From an uncultured SAR86 cluster bacterium (GTDB lineage: Bacteria; Pseudomonadota; Gammaproteobacteria; Magnimaribacterales; D2472), in assembly GCA_902541245.1 (NCBI GenBank), contig CACBPT010000002.1, positions 39,320 through 103,319 on the forward strand: DNA of 64,000 nucleotides, in the 5' to 3' direction. The notes beneath the pieces are model-generated. The model was not told where the DNA came from. It saw nothing but the letters and a program-made list of their open reading frames with translations, and searched no databases. This document shows positions 8,257 through 17,305 of the stretch, piece by piece; the stretch's first letter is position 1, and every line of letters begins with the position of its first letter. A program made the translations under genes and the position numbers.

Positions 8257-10658
8257 GTTTAGAAGAATATAATCCCCAAAAATTAGAAAATCTCATTCAG
8301 GAATCATGGAAAAAGAAGGACTCTTATAAAGCCGACTTATCTAAAACTAAAGAAAAATTTTACTGCCTATCTATGTTTCCTTATCCATCTGGAAAATTGC
8401 ATATGGGGCATGTAAGGAATTACACAATTGGAGATGTAATTTCAAGATTTAAAAGAATGCAAGGTTTCAATGTACTGCAACCAATGGGTTGGGATGCATT
8501 TGGTCTACCTGCAGAAAATGCAGCGATAGAGAATAAAGTTGATCCAAAAAGTTGGACTGAGCAAAATATCCAAAGTATGAAAGCGCAATTAGAGAGATTG
8601 GGCTTAAGTTACGATTGGTCAAGAGAGGTTAAAACCTGCGATCCAAATTATTTTAAATGGGAACAGGAGATCTTTACTAAATTACAAAAAAAAGGTCTTG
8701 TGTATAGAAAAAAATCTTTAGTTAACTGGGATCCAGTCGATGAAACTGTCTTAGCAAATGAGCAAGTAATTGATGGTAAAGGTTGGAGATCTGGAGCAAC
8801 AGTAGAACTTAAAGAAATTGACCAATGGTTCCTAAGGATTACTGATTATGCTGATGAATTGTTGTCATCAATTGAAAACTTAGACTGGCCTGAGAATGTA
8901 AAGTCAATGCAAAAGAATTGGATCGGTAAGTCATTTGGATCAGAAGTAAAATTTACTTTGCTTAGTAGCGATGAGTTAACTGCTTTTACAACAAGAATTG
9001 ATACCATCTATGGCGTAACATTTATAGCTATTTCGCCAAATCATCCAATTGCTCAAAATCTTGCGAAAGATAATGCTGAGATCAATGAATTTATAAAAGA
9101 ATGTAATGCAATAAAAATGGCTGAAGCAGATTTGACTAAAGCAGATAAACTGGGACTTAAAACAAGTTTAAAAGTACGACATCCCTTCTCCGATAATAAT
9201 CTTGATGTTTGGATTGCAAATTATGTCCTCATGGATTATGGGACAGGAGTGGTTATGGGTGTTCCAGCTCATGATGAAAGAGACTATGAATTTGCTAAAA
9301 AATATAACATTGAAATTAAGCAGGTCATTGAAAGTGATGAATTGCCATCGCCTATAAAAGGTAAACTTATTCACTCAGATATTTTTACCGGACAAGAATC
9401 AGATGAAGCGATTAAAAATATTAATGATTGCTTAGAAAAAAATGCTATCGGAAAAAGCATTGAAAATTTTAGATTAAGAGACTGGGGTGTAAGCAGGCAA
9501 AGGTTTTGGGGATGTCCCATACCTGTAGTTTTCGATAATGGTGAGCCTATTTTTTTAGAAAAAAAGGATCTTCCAGTGGAATTGCCAAAAATTAAAGATG
9601 GAGAAGCCCCTAAACCATTAAGTCAAAATAAAGATTTTTTTGATTTGGGGTCTGGAAAGACTCGTGAAGTTGATACATTTGATACATTTGTAGACTCGTC
9701 ATGGTACTACGCAAGATTTACTGCTGCAGATAATGATGAAAAAGCTCTTGACGAAAATTCAAAATATTGGCTGCCTGTTGACCTGTACATAGGTGGAATT
9801 GAACACGCAATTTTACATCTCTTATATTCAAGATTTTTCCATAAAGCAATGAGAGATATTGGTCTCGTGGAGGGTGACGAGCCTTTTAAAAAACTTCTTA
9901 CACAAGGCATGGTATTGAAGGATGGATTTAAAATGTCTAAGTCAAAAGGAAATACTGTAGATCCACAAAAGTTCATTGATAAATATGGAGCTGATACCAT
10001 TAGGCTTTATATGATGTTTACATCTCCGCCCGAACAGTCTCTAGAGTGGTCAGATACTGCAATTGAAGGCTCATATAGATTTCTAAAACGACTTTGGGCT
10101 CTAATATCAGATAGAAAAATATTTTTAGAAAAACCACCAACCGATTTTTCAAAACTTGAGCTTAAACTTCGTCAAAAAAGTCATCAAACTTTAAAAAAAG
10201 TAACTAATGATTATGGAGAGCGAAACTCATTTAATACAGCAATAGCATCAATTATGGAGTTATTGAATGCGATACCTGATTCATTTAAATCAGATGATGC
10301 AAGTTCAGCAGAGGTATTTTGTTTGGACGAAGTTATTCAATTTACACTCAAAATGCTATCGCCAATCACTCCACACATAAGTCTTTATTTATGGAAAAAA
10401 TATACTGACTCTGACGGATACAATTTTGAGAATTCCTGGCCACAATATAATGACGATTTTCTAAAAGTCGAAGATTTTCAGTTAATAATTCAAGTAAATG
10501 GCAAGGTCAGAGGCAAAGAAATCATTTCAGTAGATGCTGACCAAACTTCAATAGAAAAGCTTTCAAAAGAGAATGAAAATGTTAAAAAAGTTCTAGCTAA
10601 TCAACCTATAAAAAAGGTAATCTATGTTAAAGAGAAGCTAATTAATTTTGTAATATAA
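8253..10658 (+). CDS. leuS: Leucyl-tRNA synthetase
   Basis: Class I synthetase charging tRNA-Leu. The 801-residue chain contains the HIGH box as KLHMGHVRNY (about residue 50), the editing domain with the threonine-rich TTRIDTIYGVTF and the GTGVVMGVPAHDERDYEFA segment, a zinc-less connecting insertion, the KMSKS box (LKDGFKMSKSKGNTVDP) and the C-terminal anticodon/VNGKVRGK region. It is somewhat shorter than the E. coli enzyme (860), consistent with a streamlined genome. The canonical followers lptE and holA come next, but with one extra gene inserted. Confidence 0.98.
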   Translation: MSLEEYNPQKLENLIQESWKKKDSYKADLSKTKEKFYCLSMFPYPSGKLHMGHVRNYTIGDVISRFKRMQGFNVLQPMGWDAFGLPAENAAIENKVDPKSWTEQNIQSMKAQLERLGLSYDWSREVKTCDPNYFKWEQEIFTKLQKKGLVYRKKSLVNWDPVDETVLANEQVIDGKGWRSGATVELKEIDQWFLRITDYADELLSSIENLDWPENVKSMQKNWIGKSFGSEVKFTLLSSDELTAFTTRIDTIYGVTFIAISPNHPIAQNLAKDNAEINEFIKECNAIKMAEADLTKADKLGLKTSLKVRHPFSDNNLDVWIANYVLMDYGTGVVMGVPAHDERDYEFAKKYNIEIKQVIESDELPSPIKGKLIHSDIFTGQESDEAIKNINDCLEKNAIGKSIENFRLRDWGVSRQRFWGCPIPVVFDNGEPIFLEKKDLPVELPKIKDGEAPKPLSQNKDFFDLGSGKTREVDTFDTFVDSSWYYARFTAADNDEKALDENSKYWLPVDLYIGGIEHAILHLLYSRFFHKAMRDIGLVEGDEPFKKLLTQGMVLKDGFKMSKSKGNTVDPQKFIDKYGADTIRLYMMFTSPPEQSLEWSDTAIEGSYRFLKRLWALISDRKIFLEKPPTDFSKLELKLRQKSHQTLKKVTNDYGERNSFNTAIASIMELLNAIPDSFKSDDASSAEVFCLDEVIQFTLKMLSPITPHISLYLWKKYTDSDGYNFENSWPQYNDDFLKVEDFQLIIQVNGKVRGKEIISVDADQTSIEKLSKENENVKKVLANQPIKKVIYVKEKLINFVI

Positions 10659-11783
10659 ATGAACTACATAACACCATTCGATGACTACCCAATCCATCAG
10701 GCAGTAGAGCCAATTACGATTCCTGGCTCGACTGATAGAAATTTCTATGACAGGTATTTCTTTAATGGTATGGATCCTGAAAATGAATACATCTTTGAAA
10801 TAGGTATAGCCCTTTATCCTAATAGGCATGTTATGGATGCCCACTTCAGCATCTCTTATAAGGGTAAGCAGTATTCATTTCATGCAAGTCAACGCCTAGA
10901 AAAAAACAGACTGCCTATAAATATTGGTCCGATGTGCCTAACAATTGACGAACCAATGAATGAGTTAACATTCTCATTAAAAGATCCTGATAACAAGTTA
11001 AATTGTAATCTCAAATTTTCAGCTAACTCTATTGCGCATCAAGAACCTAGATCTCTATTAATGGAGGGCACTAGAACAATTATGAATACAATAAGGTTTA
11101 CACAGCTTGGAAAATGGACGGGTGAAATATCAACTGAAGCTGGATTGGTAAAACCTATGGCGGTTTATGGCACAAGGGACAGATCATGGGGTGTCAGACC
11201 AGTAGGAGAACCTGAAGGCGGTGCTCCAGGTATGCTGAATCAAGAACCAGGAGTTTACTGGTGTTGGGCTCCTATCCATTTTGATAAGTTTTGCACTCAA
11301 TTTGGCACATTTCAGGACCAAAATGGAAATACAACTCAAATTTCTGGGCACAAATTACCCCTATATGATGATATGTCCTCTGCCCCCACTGATATTGAAA
11401 TCGAGACAATGCACTCCCTTCATCATTCCGTAAACTGGAAAAAGGGTACCCGATGGGCTACTGGCGCAAAAATATCTGGCATGCTTAAGGATAATAAAAA
11501 ATTTGAAATAGAGTTAGAGACTATGGGTCCAATATTTTTCTGTAAAGGAATTGGTTATCAGCATGATGAATGGAAACATGGTATTTGGAAAGGAGAAAGT
11601 GAAACAGGATATGAAGTATGGGACTTATCTAATATTGATCCAGGTGATTACACTTTTTTCCATACTCATCAAATTGCAAAAGCAACACTAGGCTCTGAAA
11701 AAGGTATCGGAATACTTGAAAACTTAGTTGTTGGAAGACATGATCCATCTGGCTTTGAAGACTTCTTTGATGGGGCAAAATAA
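10659..11783 (+). CDS. Uncharacterised 374-aa protein, possibly CrtC/AttH-like lipocalin fold
   Basis: Function not recognised with certainty. The protein is soluble: no signal peptide, no membrane segment, rich in Trp, Gly and Tyr. The central motif YGTRDRSWGVRP (about residue 170) and the strand-rich N-terminal half with repeated aromatic turns recall the AttH/hydroxyneurosporene-hydratase (CrtC)-like double-barrel family. Members of that family carry a RDRSWG-type motif, but this is memory-based and tentative. The gene starts directly after the leuS stop and overlaps lptE by 14 bp, so it was placed between two otherwise neighbouring essential genes without breaking their transcription. Base composition resembles its neighbours. 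A lipid- or steroid-modifying role would fit the fold but is speculation. Confidence 0.55.
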   Translation: MNYITPFDDYPIHQAVEPITIPGSTDRNFYDRYFFNGMDPENEYIFEIGIALYPNRHVMDAHFSISYKGKQYSFHASQRLEKNRLPINIGPMCLTIDEPMNELTFSLKDPDNKLNCNLKFSANSIAHQEPRSLLMEGTRTIMNTIRFTQLGKWTGEISTEAGLVKPMAVYGTRDRSWGVRPVGEPEGGAPGMLNQEPGVYWCWAPIHFDKFCTQFGTFQDQNGNTTQISGHKLPLYDDMSSAPTDIEIETMHSLHHSVNWKKGTRWATGAKISGMLKDNKKFEIELETMGPIFFCKGIGYQHDEWKHGIWKGESETGYEVWDLSNIDPGDYTFFHTHQIAKATLGSEKGIGILENLVVGRHDPSGFEDFFDGAK

Positions 11784-12234
11784 ATTTAAAAAGTATTTCT
11801 CAATACTTATTTGTTTTTTATTGATCACAAATTGCCAATATCAGTGGGTTGAAAAAAAACATATAGAATTAGAAAAAATTAGCTTTGGGTCTAGTATTAA
11901 AGACTCCTTTAAGAACAAAACAGTAAGATATTTTTCTGCTGGCGCATCTAAGGATAATATGAGTCTGAAAATCTTAGATATTAACTTTAGGAAGAAAAAT
12001 TTCTACGGAGGAATTGCGGCAAGAGCAAAACAAATAGAAGTTATTGGTGAATTAGAATATATTTTTTTAAATTCAACTCATAGTAAAAGTGGTATTCTTC
12101 AAATATCTGGTTGGATACCAGTTAATGAATCTAATCCGCAGTCAGAATTGATGGCGCAAAAAATAATAATTGAGGAATTGGAATTTTCTTTACTAGAAAA
12201 GCTTGTACAGGAATATTGGTTAATTGAAAGTTAG
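11770..12234 (+). CDS. lptE: LPS-assembly lipoprotein LptE
   Basis: Outer-membrane lipoprotein that plugs the LptD barrel and helps insert lipopolysaccharide. I chose the ATG at 11770 (MGQNKFKKYF) because a basic start, a hydrophobic stretch (SILICFLLI) and a cysteine (TNCQYQW) follow as in a lipoprotein signal; an upstream ATG at 11728 would bury this. The -1 residue of the lipobox is Asn rather than Gly/Ala/Ser, which is unusual. The 154-residue length and position after leuS and before holA are diagnostic for LptE, a fast-evolving family with few conserved residues. Overlaps holA by 11 bp. Confidence 0.82.
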   Translation: MGQNKFKKYFSILICFLLITNCQYQWVEKKHIELEKISFGSSIKDSFKNKTVRYFSAGASKDNMSLKILDINFRKKNFYGGIAARAKQIEVIGELEYIFLNSTHSKSGILQISGWIPVNESNPQSELMAQKIIIEELEFSLLEKLVQEYWLIES

Positions 12235-13222
12235 TTTTATAAATTTTTTAGATCCTAAAGATCATAAATATTTCCTTTTAACTGGCGGCGAACATGTTTT
12301 AAAGCAAAATGCTGTTAAAAAGATATTAGAAAACTTAAAAATCAAAGGGTTCAGCGAGAAAGTCTCTATCTCTCAAGATGAACTCGATTCAATTCAAGAA
12401 ATAACTTCAAGAAATATGGGTGGCTCTCTTTTTCAAGAAAATCTTATCATTCACATAAAGCATACTTCGGGGAAATTTCCAGAAAAAATTAAGTCGTTTA
12501 TTGAAGACGGGCATATTTTTAAATCTTCTAACATTGCATTAATTATTGAATCAAGTATTGAGAAAACCCCAGTAAATGGAATATGGATAAAAAATTTTGA
12601 TTCCTTTGGCCTTATTATTAATTGCAGCAAATTAAAAGTTATGGAAGAAAAAATTTGGCTTAAACGACAGTTAGACTTTTTGCCTAAAAACTTACTTCCA
12701 ATATTTGGAGCTTCAATTTTTCAAAACAATGAGGCAAATCTTTTAGGCCAAAAAAATGAAGTAGCACTACTGAAACTATTATTTTTGAGTAAAGATTCTA
12801 TTAATGAGTCAAAAACAGATCATATTATCTTTGGATCTGGCATTAGTGCATTTGAACTTGAAGATTTATTAATTCAAAGAAATTTTAAAAAAGTTCTCAA
12901 AACAATTAGTTTTATGCGAGAGCAAGATCGTCAGAGCTCTGCTCCAATTATTTGGATAATTTCAAAGGTTATAAACTCTTGCTTAGAGTCATTAAAAGCA
13001 AAAGATAAAAAATCTGCATTAATTAAGAGTGGAGTTTGGTCATCTAAAATTAGTCTTTATTTGGATTTAGTAAAGCGAGCTAAGACAAAGGAGTTTTTAA
13101 AGCTAAATGAAGAAATACTAAAAATTGATTTAATTAACAAAGGTCTTGTAAAGGCAAATACCTGGGAGCAAATAGATGGCTTAGTTCTTAAGCTTCAAGA
13201 TGCGACTGCATTGCAGACTTAA
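12224..13222 (+). CDS. holA: DNA polymerase III subunit delta
   Basis: Clamp-loader subunit that opens the sliding clamp. 332 residues, as in other HolA proteins. Sequence conservation in this family is low; visible support is the start KVSFINFLDPKDHKYFLLTGGEHVL resembling the HolA N-terminal fold (xLLxGxExxL), the internal FSLxxGSLFQENLI-type segment (MGGSLFQENLIIHI) and the helical C-terminal collar domain. The apparent start is TTG at 12224, inside the end of lptE; no ATG suits the N-terminal fold. Position after lptE is canonical. Its 3' end overlaps the convergent aminotransferase gene by 35 bp. Confidence 0.88.
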   Translation: MKVSFINFLDPKDHKYFLLTGGEHVLKQNAVKKILENLKIKGFSEKVSISQDELDSIQEITSRNMGGSLFQENLIIHIKHTSGKFPEKIKSFIEDGHIFKSSNIALIIESSIEKTPVNGIWIKNFDSFGLIINCSKLKVMEEKIWLKRQLDFLPKNLLPIFGASIFQNNEANLLGQKNEVALLKLLFLSKDSINESKTDHIIFGSGISAFELEDLLIQRNFKKVLKTISFMREQDRQSSAPIIWIISKVINSCLESLKAKDKKSALIKSGVWSSKISLYLDLVKRAKTKEFLKLNEEILKIDLINKGLVKANTWEQIDGLVLKLQDATALQT

Positions 13223-14030
13223 AATATTCTGAAATTTCTATATACCCCTCATAATTCTCTTGTAACTCATAATCAGTACCGATTAAATTAGTTATCGGTA
13301 AAAGGCCTTTTGTAGAGCTTGTTAACCATATGCAAGGTGAAGTATTAAAATCTTTGATATCGCATTTGCCTTCTTGCACAAAATATGAAGTGCCTTCGAG
13401 TGCCGAAATTAAGATCTGCCTAGTTATTCCTGGCAAAATATTTTCAGATAGTGCTGATGTTCTTACTACTCCCGAAGAATCAAAATAAAAAACATTACTT
13501 GCACCTGCTTCAGTCATAAAACCATCTCGATGCATTACAACTTCTTGGCAGCCTAGAGATTTTGCCTTGTTCATAGATAAAACGTTCCCAAGCAACGAAG
13601 TTGATTTGATGTTACATTTTCTCCATCGGTCATCATTGCACAACATAGCACTTATTGGAGAAGAGGAAGGAGTAGATGGCATTGCATAACCAAACCTTTC
13701 TATTTCAAGATCATCTTGGTAAAGATGGGACCTAATAGCATCAATGCCTCTAGAAATTTGATAATAAATATAACCATCTTGATCAACTAAGGCAGATTCA
13801 AGTTGTTCAATATCATGACGTACGCTCTTAAAATCAACAATCATATTCATTTGATTAACGCTTTCGATCATGCGATCAAAATGCTCTTTAAAGCACAATG
13901 GTTTTCCTAAAAAATACGGAATTACCTCATAGATACTATCTGAAAACGTATAAGCTCGAGAAAGAGGTGACACCCTGATATCATCAAGTGTGCTTAATTT
14001 ACCTTGATATATTGCAGAGATATCTATCAT
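13188..14030 (-). CDS. dat: Class IV aminotransferase, probably D-amino-acid transaminase
   Basis: PLP enzyme, 280 residues, of the branched-chain/D-amino-acid/aminodeoxychorismate-lyase group. Evidence: the N-terminal ISPLSRAYTFSDSIYEVIP-like stretch (S-R-x-x-x-F-S-D-S-I-Y-E), the EAGASNVFYFD phosphate loop, LPGITRQILI and a C-terminal LTSSTKGLLPI. The catalytic lysine is expected in the MNKAKSLGCQEVV segment. Its position directly after dacA in the cell-wall block, as in many gammaproteobacteria, favours a role in D-alanine/D-glutamate supply for peptidoglycan. Overlaps dacA by 4 bp and the 3' end of holA by 35 bp. IlvE or PabC activity cannot be excluded. Confidence 0.82.
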   Translation of the reverse strand: MIDISAIYQGKLSTLDDIRVSPLSRAYTFSDSIYEVIPYFLGKPLCFKEHFDRMIESVNQMNMIVDFKSVRHDIEQLESALVDQDGYIYYQISRGIDAIRSHLYQDDLEIERFGYAMPSTPSSSPISAMLCNDDRWRKCNIKSTSLLGNVLSMNKAKSLGCQEVVMHRDGFMTEAGASNVFYFDSSGVVRTSALSENILPGITRQILISALEGTSYFVQEGKCDIKDFNTSPCIWLTSSTKGLLPITNLIGTDYELQENYEGYIEISEYFKSAMQSHLEA

Positions 14031-15178
14031 TTACCCAAAGAAAATAAGCTCATGACCCAGAAGACAATTCGAGCCCAAATTCTTCCAAAGAAACCTTTTG
14101 CTTCGACAGACTCTATTGCAATCAGTGGTGCTGATAGCACTAATTGGTCGTTAGAAATAAATTCAATACTACCAATTACATCGCCTTCAGATATGGGAGC
14201 TTGAAGATTGTTATTAAAATTATAATTTGCTTTCAAATTTTTAAAAGCAGATCTAGGTAAAGTTAACAAAATGTCCTCCTTAGCTCCAAGAGGCACTTTA
14301 TCCAACTTACCGCCCCATACTTTTGCAGAGGTGACCTCAGTATCTTTTGTAACTAGTTTTTGGGTAGCAAAAAATCTAAATCCATACTCAAGAAGTCTTT
14401 GAGATGCAGTTAGCCTTTCGTTTTCTGAGGGGCTTCCAGCTACCACTGCAATTAATCTCATATCGTTTCTCTTTGCAGATGAGATTAAACAATATCCAGC
14501 TGAATCAGTATGTCCTGTTTTAACTCCATCTACTGTTTCATCTCTCCATAGAAGCTTGTTTCTATTGAGCTGTCTTATGCCGCTAAATGTGAATTCTTTT
14601 TCTTTGTATATTGCATAGTGATCAGGAAACTTATTAATCATTGCTTTTGTGATATTTGCTAAATCTTTTGCAGATGAAAAATGATCTGGATCTGTCCAAC
14701 CAACAGCATTTTGAAACAAAGTATTGCTTAAACCTAATTCAGAAGCATAGGCATTCATAAAATCGACAAATCCTTCTTCTGAGCCAGCTACATACTCAGC
14801 CATTGCGACAGTAGCGTCATTTCCGGACTGAATAACTATTCCAGATAATAGGTCTCGAACTGAAATCCTTTTCCCAGCCTCAATAAACATTTTAGATCCA
14901 CCAGTTTTCCATGCCTTTTCACTGATCAAAACTTTGTCATCTAAACTAATTGCACCAGAAGCAATTTGATCAGCTATAACATATCCAGTCATTACCTTTG
15001 TCATGCTTGCTGGAGAAATATGATTATCAGCATTGAATTCTGCTATAACAGTATCGGTGCTTGCCTCAATCAATATGTAACTATCTAAATTTAATTTAGG
15101 TGCTTTCGGAACCATCGATTGAGCAAGAATGTCAATACAAAATAAGGCAAAAAGGAAAATATAAAATATTTTTTTCAT
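14027..15178 (-). CDS. dacA: D-alanyl-D-alanine carboxypeptidase (PBP5/6 family)
   Basis: Periplasmic serine DD-carboxypeptidase trimming the pentapeptide of peptidoglycan. The start was set at the ATG ending at 15178 because it gives the signal peptide MKKIFYIFLFALFCIDILAQS; the longer frame upstream overlaps mltB. The three penicillin-binding motifs are intact: S58-MTK, SGND and KTGHTDSAGYC. The 383-residue protein ends with the amphipathic membrane anchor FFGRIWARIVFWVMSLFSL typical of PBP5. It is flanked by mltB (10 bp upstream) and dat (overlap 4 bp). rlpA, often found here, is absent. Confidence 0.96.
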   Translation of the reverse strand: MKKIFYIFLFALFCIDILAQSMVPKAPKLNLDSYILIEASTDTVIAEFNADNHISPASMTKVMTGYVIADQIASGAISLDDKVLISEKAWKTGGSKMFIEAGKRISVRDLLSGIVIQSGNDATVAMAEYVAGSEEGFVDFMNAYASELGLSNTLFQNAVGWTDPDHFSSAKDLANITKAMINKFPDHYAIYKEKEFTFSGIRQLNRNKLLWRDETVDGVKTGHTDSAGYCLISSAKRNDMRLIAVVAGSPSENERLTASQRLLEYGFRFFATQKLVTKDTEVTSAKVWGGKLDKVPLGAKEDILLTLPRSAFKNLKANYNFNNNLQAPISEGDVIGSIEFISNDQLVLSAPLIAIESVEAKGFFGRIWARIVFWVMSLFSLGK

Positions 15179-15188
15179 TATATTGATA

Positions 15189-16220
15189 TTACTTAAATTC
15201 GATGGATAAATCATACACGGCTTTTGCATAAAAATGACTACGATTATATTTGGTAATAGCAATAAAATTTTCGTCTCCAATAAAATATTTATCTCTTGGC
15301 TTGCTTAAAAAGATTTTTTGTCCAGCTTTAATAAGATTTTTATCTTTAATATCGTTCATGTTCATTAAATTTTGTAATTCAAGATTATTTTCTATTGCAA
15401 TTGATAATAAGCTATCGCCCTCTTTAATGATATATTCCTCTTTGAAGCCTTCTGTATATTGAAGAGGAATAAATTTATTGAAATTACTTGGAAGTTCATA
15501 AATCTTACTAACATTGTTTAATTGGACTTTTTTTACTATTACACCGTCTCTTTTCCAGCCATGTTTTTTTAAATAATTAGCAATGCTGGCAACAGCATCT
15601 GGCACAGAATTAAATAAATCAGCATATCCATCTCCGTCATAATCTATTGCATAGGCTCGATAACTAGAGGAAATAAATTGTCCATATCCCATAGCACCAG
15701 CATATGATCCTTGAACTGAGTTAATATCTAAATTATTCTCTCTAGATAAAACGAAGAAGTGAATAAGTTCACTCTTAAAGAATTTTGATCTTCTCGGAAA
15801 ATCAAAACCAAGGGTTGTTAAACTATCAAGTACTCTGTAGCTACCTTTAATTTTTCCATATCTAGTCTCAACTCCTAATATGGAAGTAATAATTTCTCTT
15901 GGTACTCCAAAATCTTCTTCAACCCTATCAAAAAGAGATGCATTTTCTTTAATAAATTTTTTACCATTAATAATTCTTTTCTCTTCTATAAAAAGTTTTC
16001 TATACCTATCCCAAGTCCAAGTAAATTCTGCTGGGGATGACATTGATTGCAGAATCATCTCATGTTTTTTAGCAGATTCGAGAACCTGAATTACATAACT
16101 TTTTTCAAACCCATGATCACGAACAAGAGTTTCAATAACCTCTTTAGCTTCTGGATGCTCGGAGTAGTCAGCAGAAATATTATTTGATAAAAAAAATAAA
16201 ATTATAATTAGAATTTTCAT
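15189..16220 (-). CDS. mltB: Lytic murein transglycosylase B with embedded LysM domain
   Basis: Periplasmic enzyme cleaving the glycan strand with 1,6-anhydro product formation. Signal peptide MKILIIILFFLSNNISA; no lipobox cysteine, so probably soluble unlike E. coli MltB. The catalytic glutamate is E118 in ILGVETRYGK, and the GSYAGAMGYGQFISSSY stretch and DYDGDGYADL loop are typical. Odd feature: a LysM peptidoglycan-binding module (about 262-306, IIKEGDSLLSIAIENNLEL to IKAGQKIFLS) is inserted before the usual MltB C-terminal helix, which resumes as DENFIAITKYNRSHFYAKAV. Overlaps rodA by 4 bp. Confidence 0.93.
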   Translation of the reverse strand: MKILIIILFFLSNNISADYSEHPEAKEVIETLVRDHGFEKSYVIQVLESAKKHEMILQSMSSPAEFTWTWDRYRKLFIEEKRIINGKKFIKENASLFDRVEEDFGVPREIITSILGVETRYGKIKGSYRVLDSLTTLGFDFPRRSKFFKSELIHFFVLSRENNLDINSVQGSYAGAMGYGQFISSSYRAYAIDYDGDGYADLFNSVPDAVASIANYLKKHGWKRDGVIVKKVQLNNVSKIYELPSNFNKFIPLQYTEGFKEEYIIKEGDSLLSIAIENNLELQNLMNMNDIKDKNLIKAGQKIFLSKPRDKYFIGDENFIAITKYNRSHFYAKAVYDLSIEFK

Positions 16221-17305
16221 TGAGGTAAAAATTTTTTATGAGTACTCATTGATATAATTATGCCAAAAGCAAAAAATAATGATATTAAAGATGACCCACC
16301 TTTACTAATAAAAGGAAGAGGCATGCCTACAACTGGAAGGAGTCCTACGACCATGCATAAATTTATAATTAAATTTGCGGCAAAAGTCAGAGTTATCCCG
16401 CCAATTACCAATCTACAAAATCTATCCCTAGCATTTAATGCTAAATAAAAACACCTTAACAAAATAAATAGATAAATACTCAGTAAGAATAAAACTCCAA
16501 TAAATCCAAACTCCTCTGCAATAACAGAAAAAATGAAATCAGTTTCTGTTTCTGGAAGAAAATTTAATTGTGTTTGAGAACCCTCCCTGAAACCTTTTCC
16601 AAAAAAGCCACCTGAGCCTATTGCGACTTTGGATTGAATTATATTCCAGCTTGCGCCAAATGGATCTATATCTTGATTAAAGAATGTTGCAATTCTTTGT
16701 CTTTGGAAAGGTTGCAATAGAATATTCCAGATAAAAGGTGAGCTTAAAATTAATAAGACAAATGACCCTCCTATAAAACTCCAACTTAAGCCAGAAAGAA
16801 AAAGCACAAAGAATCCTGAGCAAGCAATAATTATTGCAGTTCCAAGATCTGGCTGGCTAAATACAACAAAAAAACAGCTCAAAATAATTAATAAACTTAT
16901 AAATATTTCTTTTCTTTGTATTGGAAGTTTTTTGTTAAATAAGAAATTAGCTAAAAAAATTGGTACTGCTAGCTTCAATAGTTCTGAAGATTGAAAAGAA
17001 AAAGGTCCAACCCTTACCCATCTCTGTGCTCCATTAATTTCGGGACCAAAAAGATATGTAACTCCTAACAGCAAAAATGAAAAAATAAGGAACAATCCTG
17101 AGGTTCTTCTATAAATATCAGGATCAGGCTGACTAACCAAAGTCATAATTATTAACCCAAAAACAACATAAAAAAATTGCTTTAAAAGAATGCTGAAATC
17201 TGCATTTGAGGCAGAAAATAGAAAAAAAAGTCCAAGTGTTGAGAGCAAAAGAAGGCTAAAAAATAAATATGGATCAAAGTATATTTTTTGCAATTGTTTA
17301 ATCAT
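16217..17305 (-). CDS. mrdB: Rod-shape-determining SEDS glycosyltransferase RodA
   Basis: Polytopic inner-membrane peptidoglycan polymerase working with PBP2 in lateral-wall elongation. 362 residues with about ten membrane segments. SEDS signatures seen: INGAQRWVRVGPFSFQSSEL, FSQPDLGTA, GSGGFFGKGFREGSQTQLNFLPETETDFIFSVIAEEFGF and GMPLPFISKGGSS near the C-terminus. It overlaps mrdA by 8 bp and mltB by 4 bp, which fits its obligate pairing with PBP2. RodA rather than FtsW is chosen because of the mrdA neighbour. Confidence 0.97.
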   Translation of the reverse strand: MIKQLQKIYFDPYLFFSLLLLSTLGLFFLFSASNADFSILLKQFFYVVFGLIIMTLVSQPDPDIYRRTSGLFLIFSFLLLGVTYLFGPEINGAQRWVRVGPFSFQSSELLKLAVPIFLANFLFNKKLPIQRKEIFISLLIILSCFFVVFSQPDLGTAIIIACSGFFVLFLSGLSWSFIGGSFVLLILSSPFIWNILLQPFQRQRIATFFNQDIDPFGASWNIIQSKVAIGSGGFFGKGFREGSQTQLNFLPETETDFIFSVIAEEFGFIGVLFLLSIYLFILLRCFYLALNARDRFCRLVIGGITLTFAANLIINLCMVVGLLPVVGMPLPFISKGGSSLISLFFAFGIIISMSTHKKFLPQ

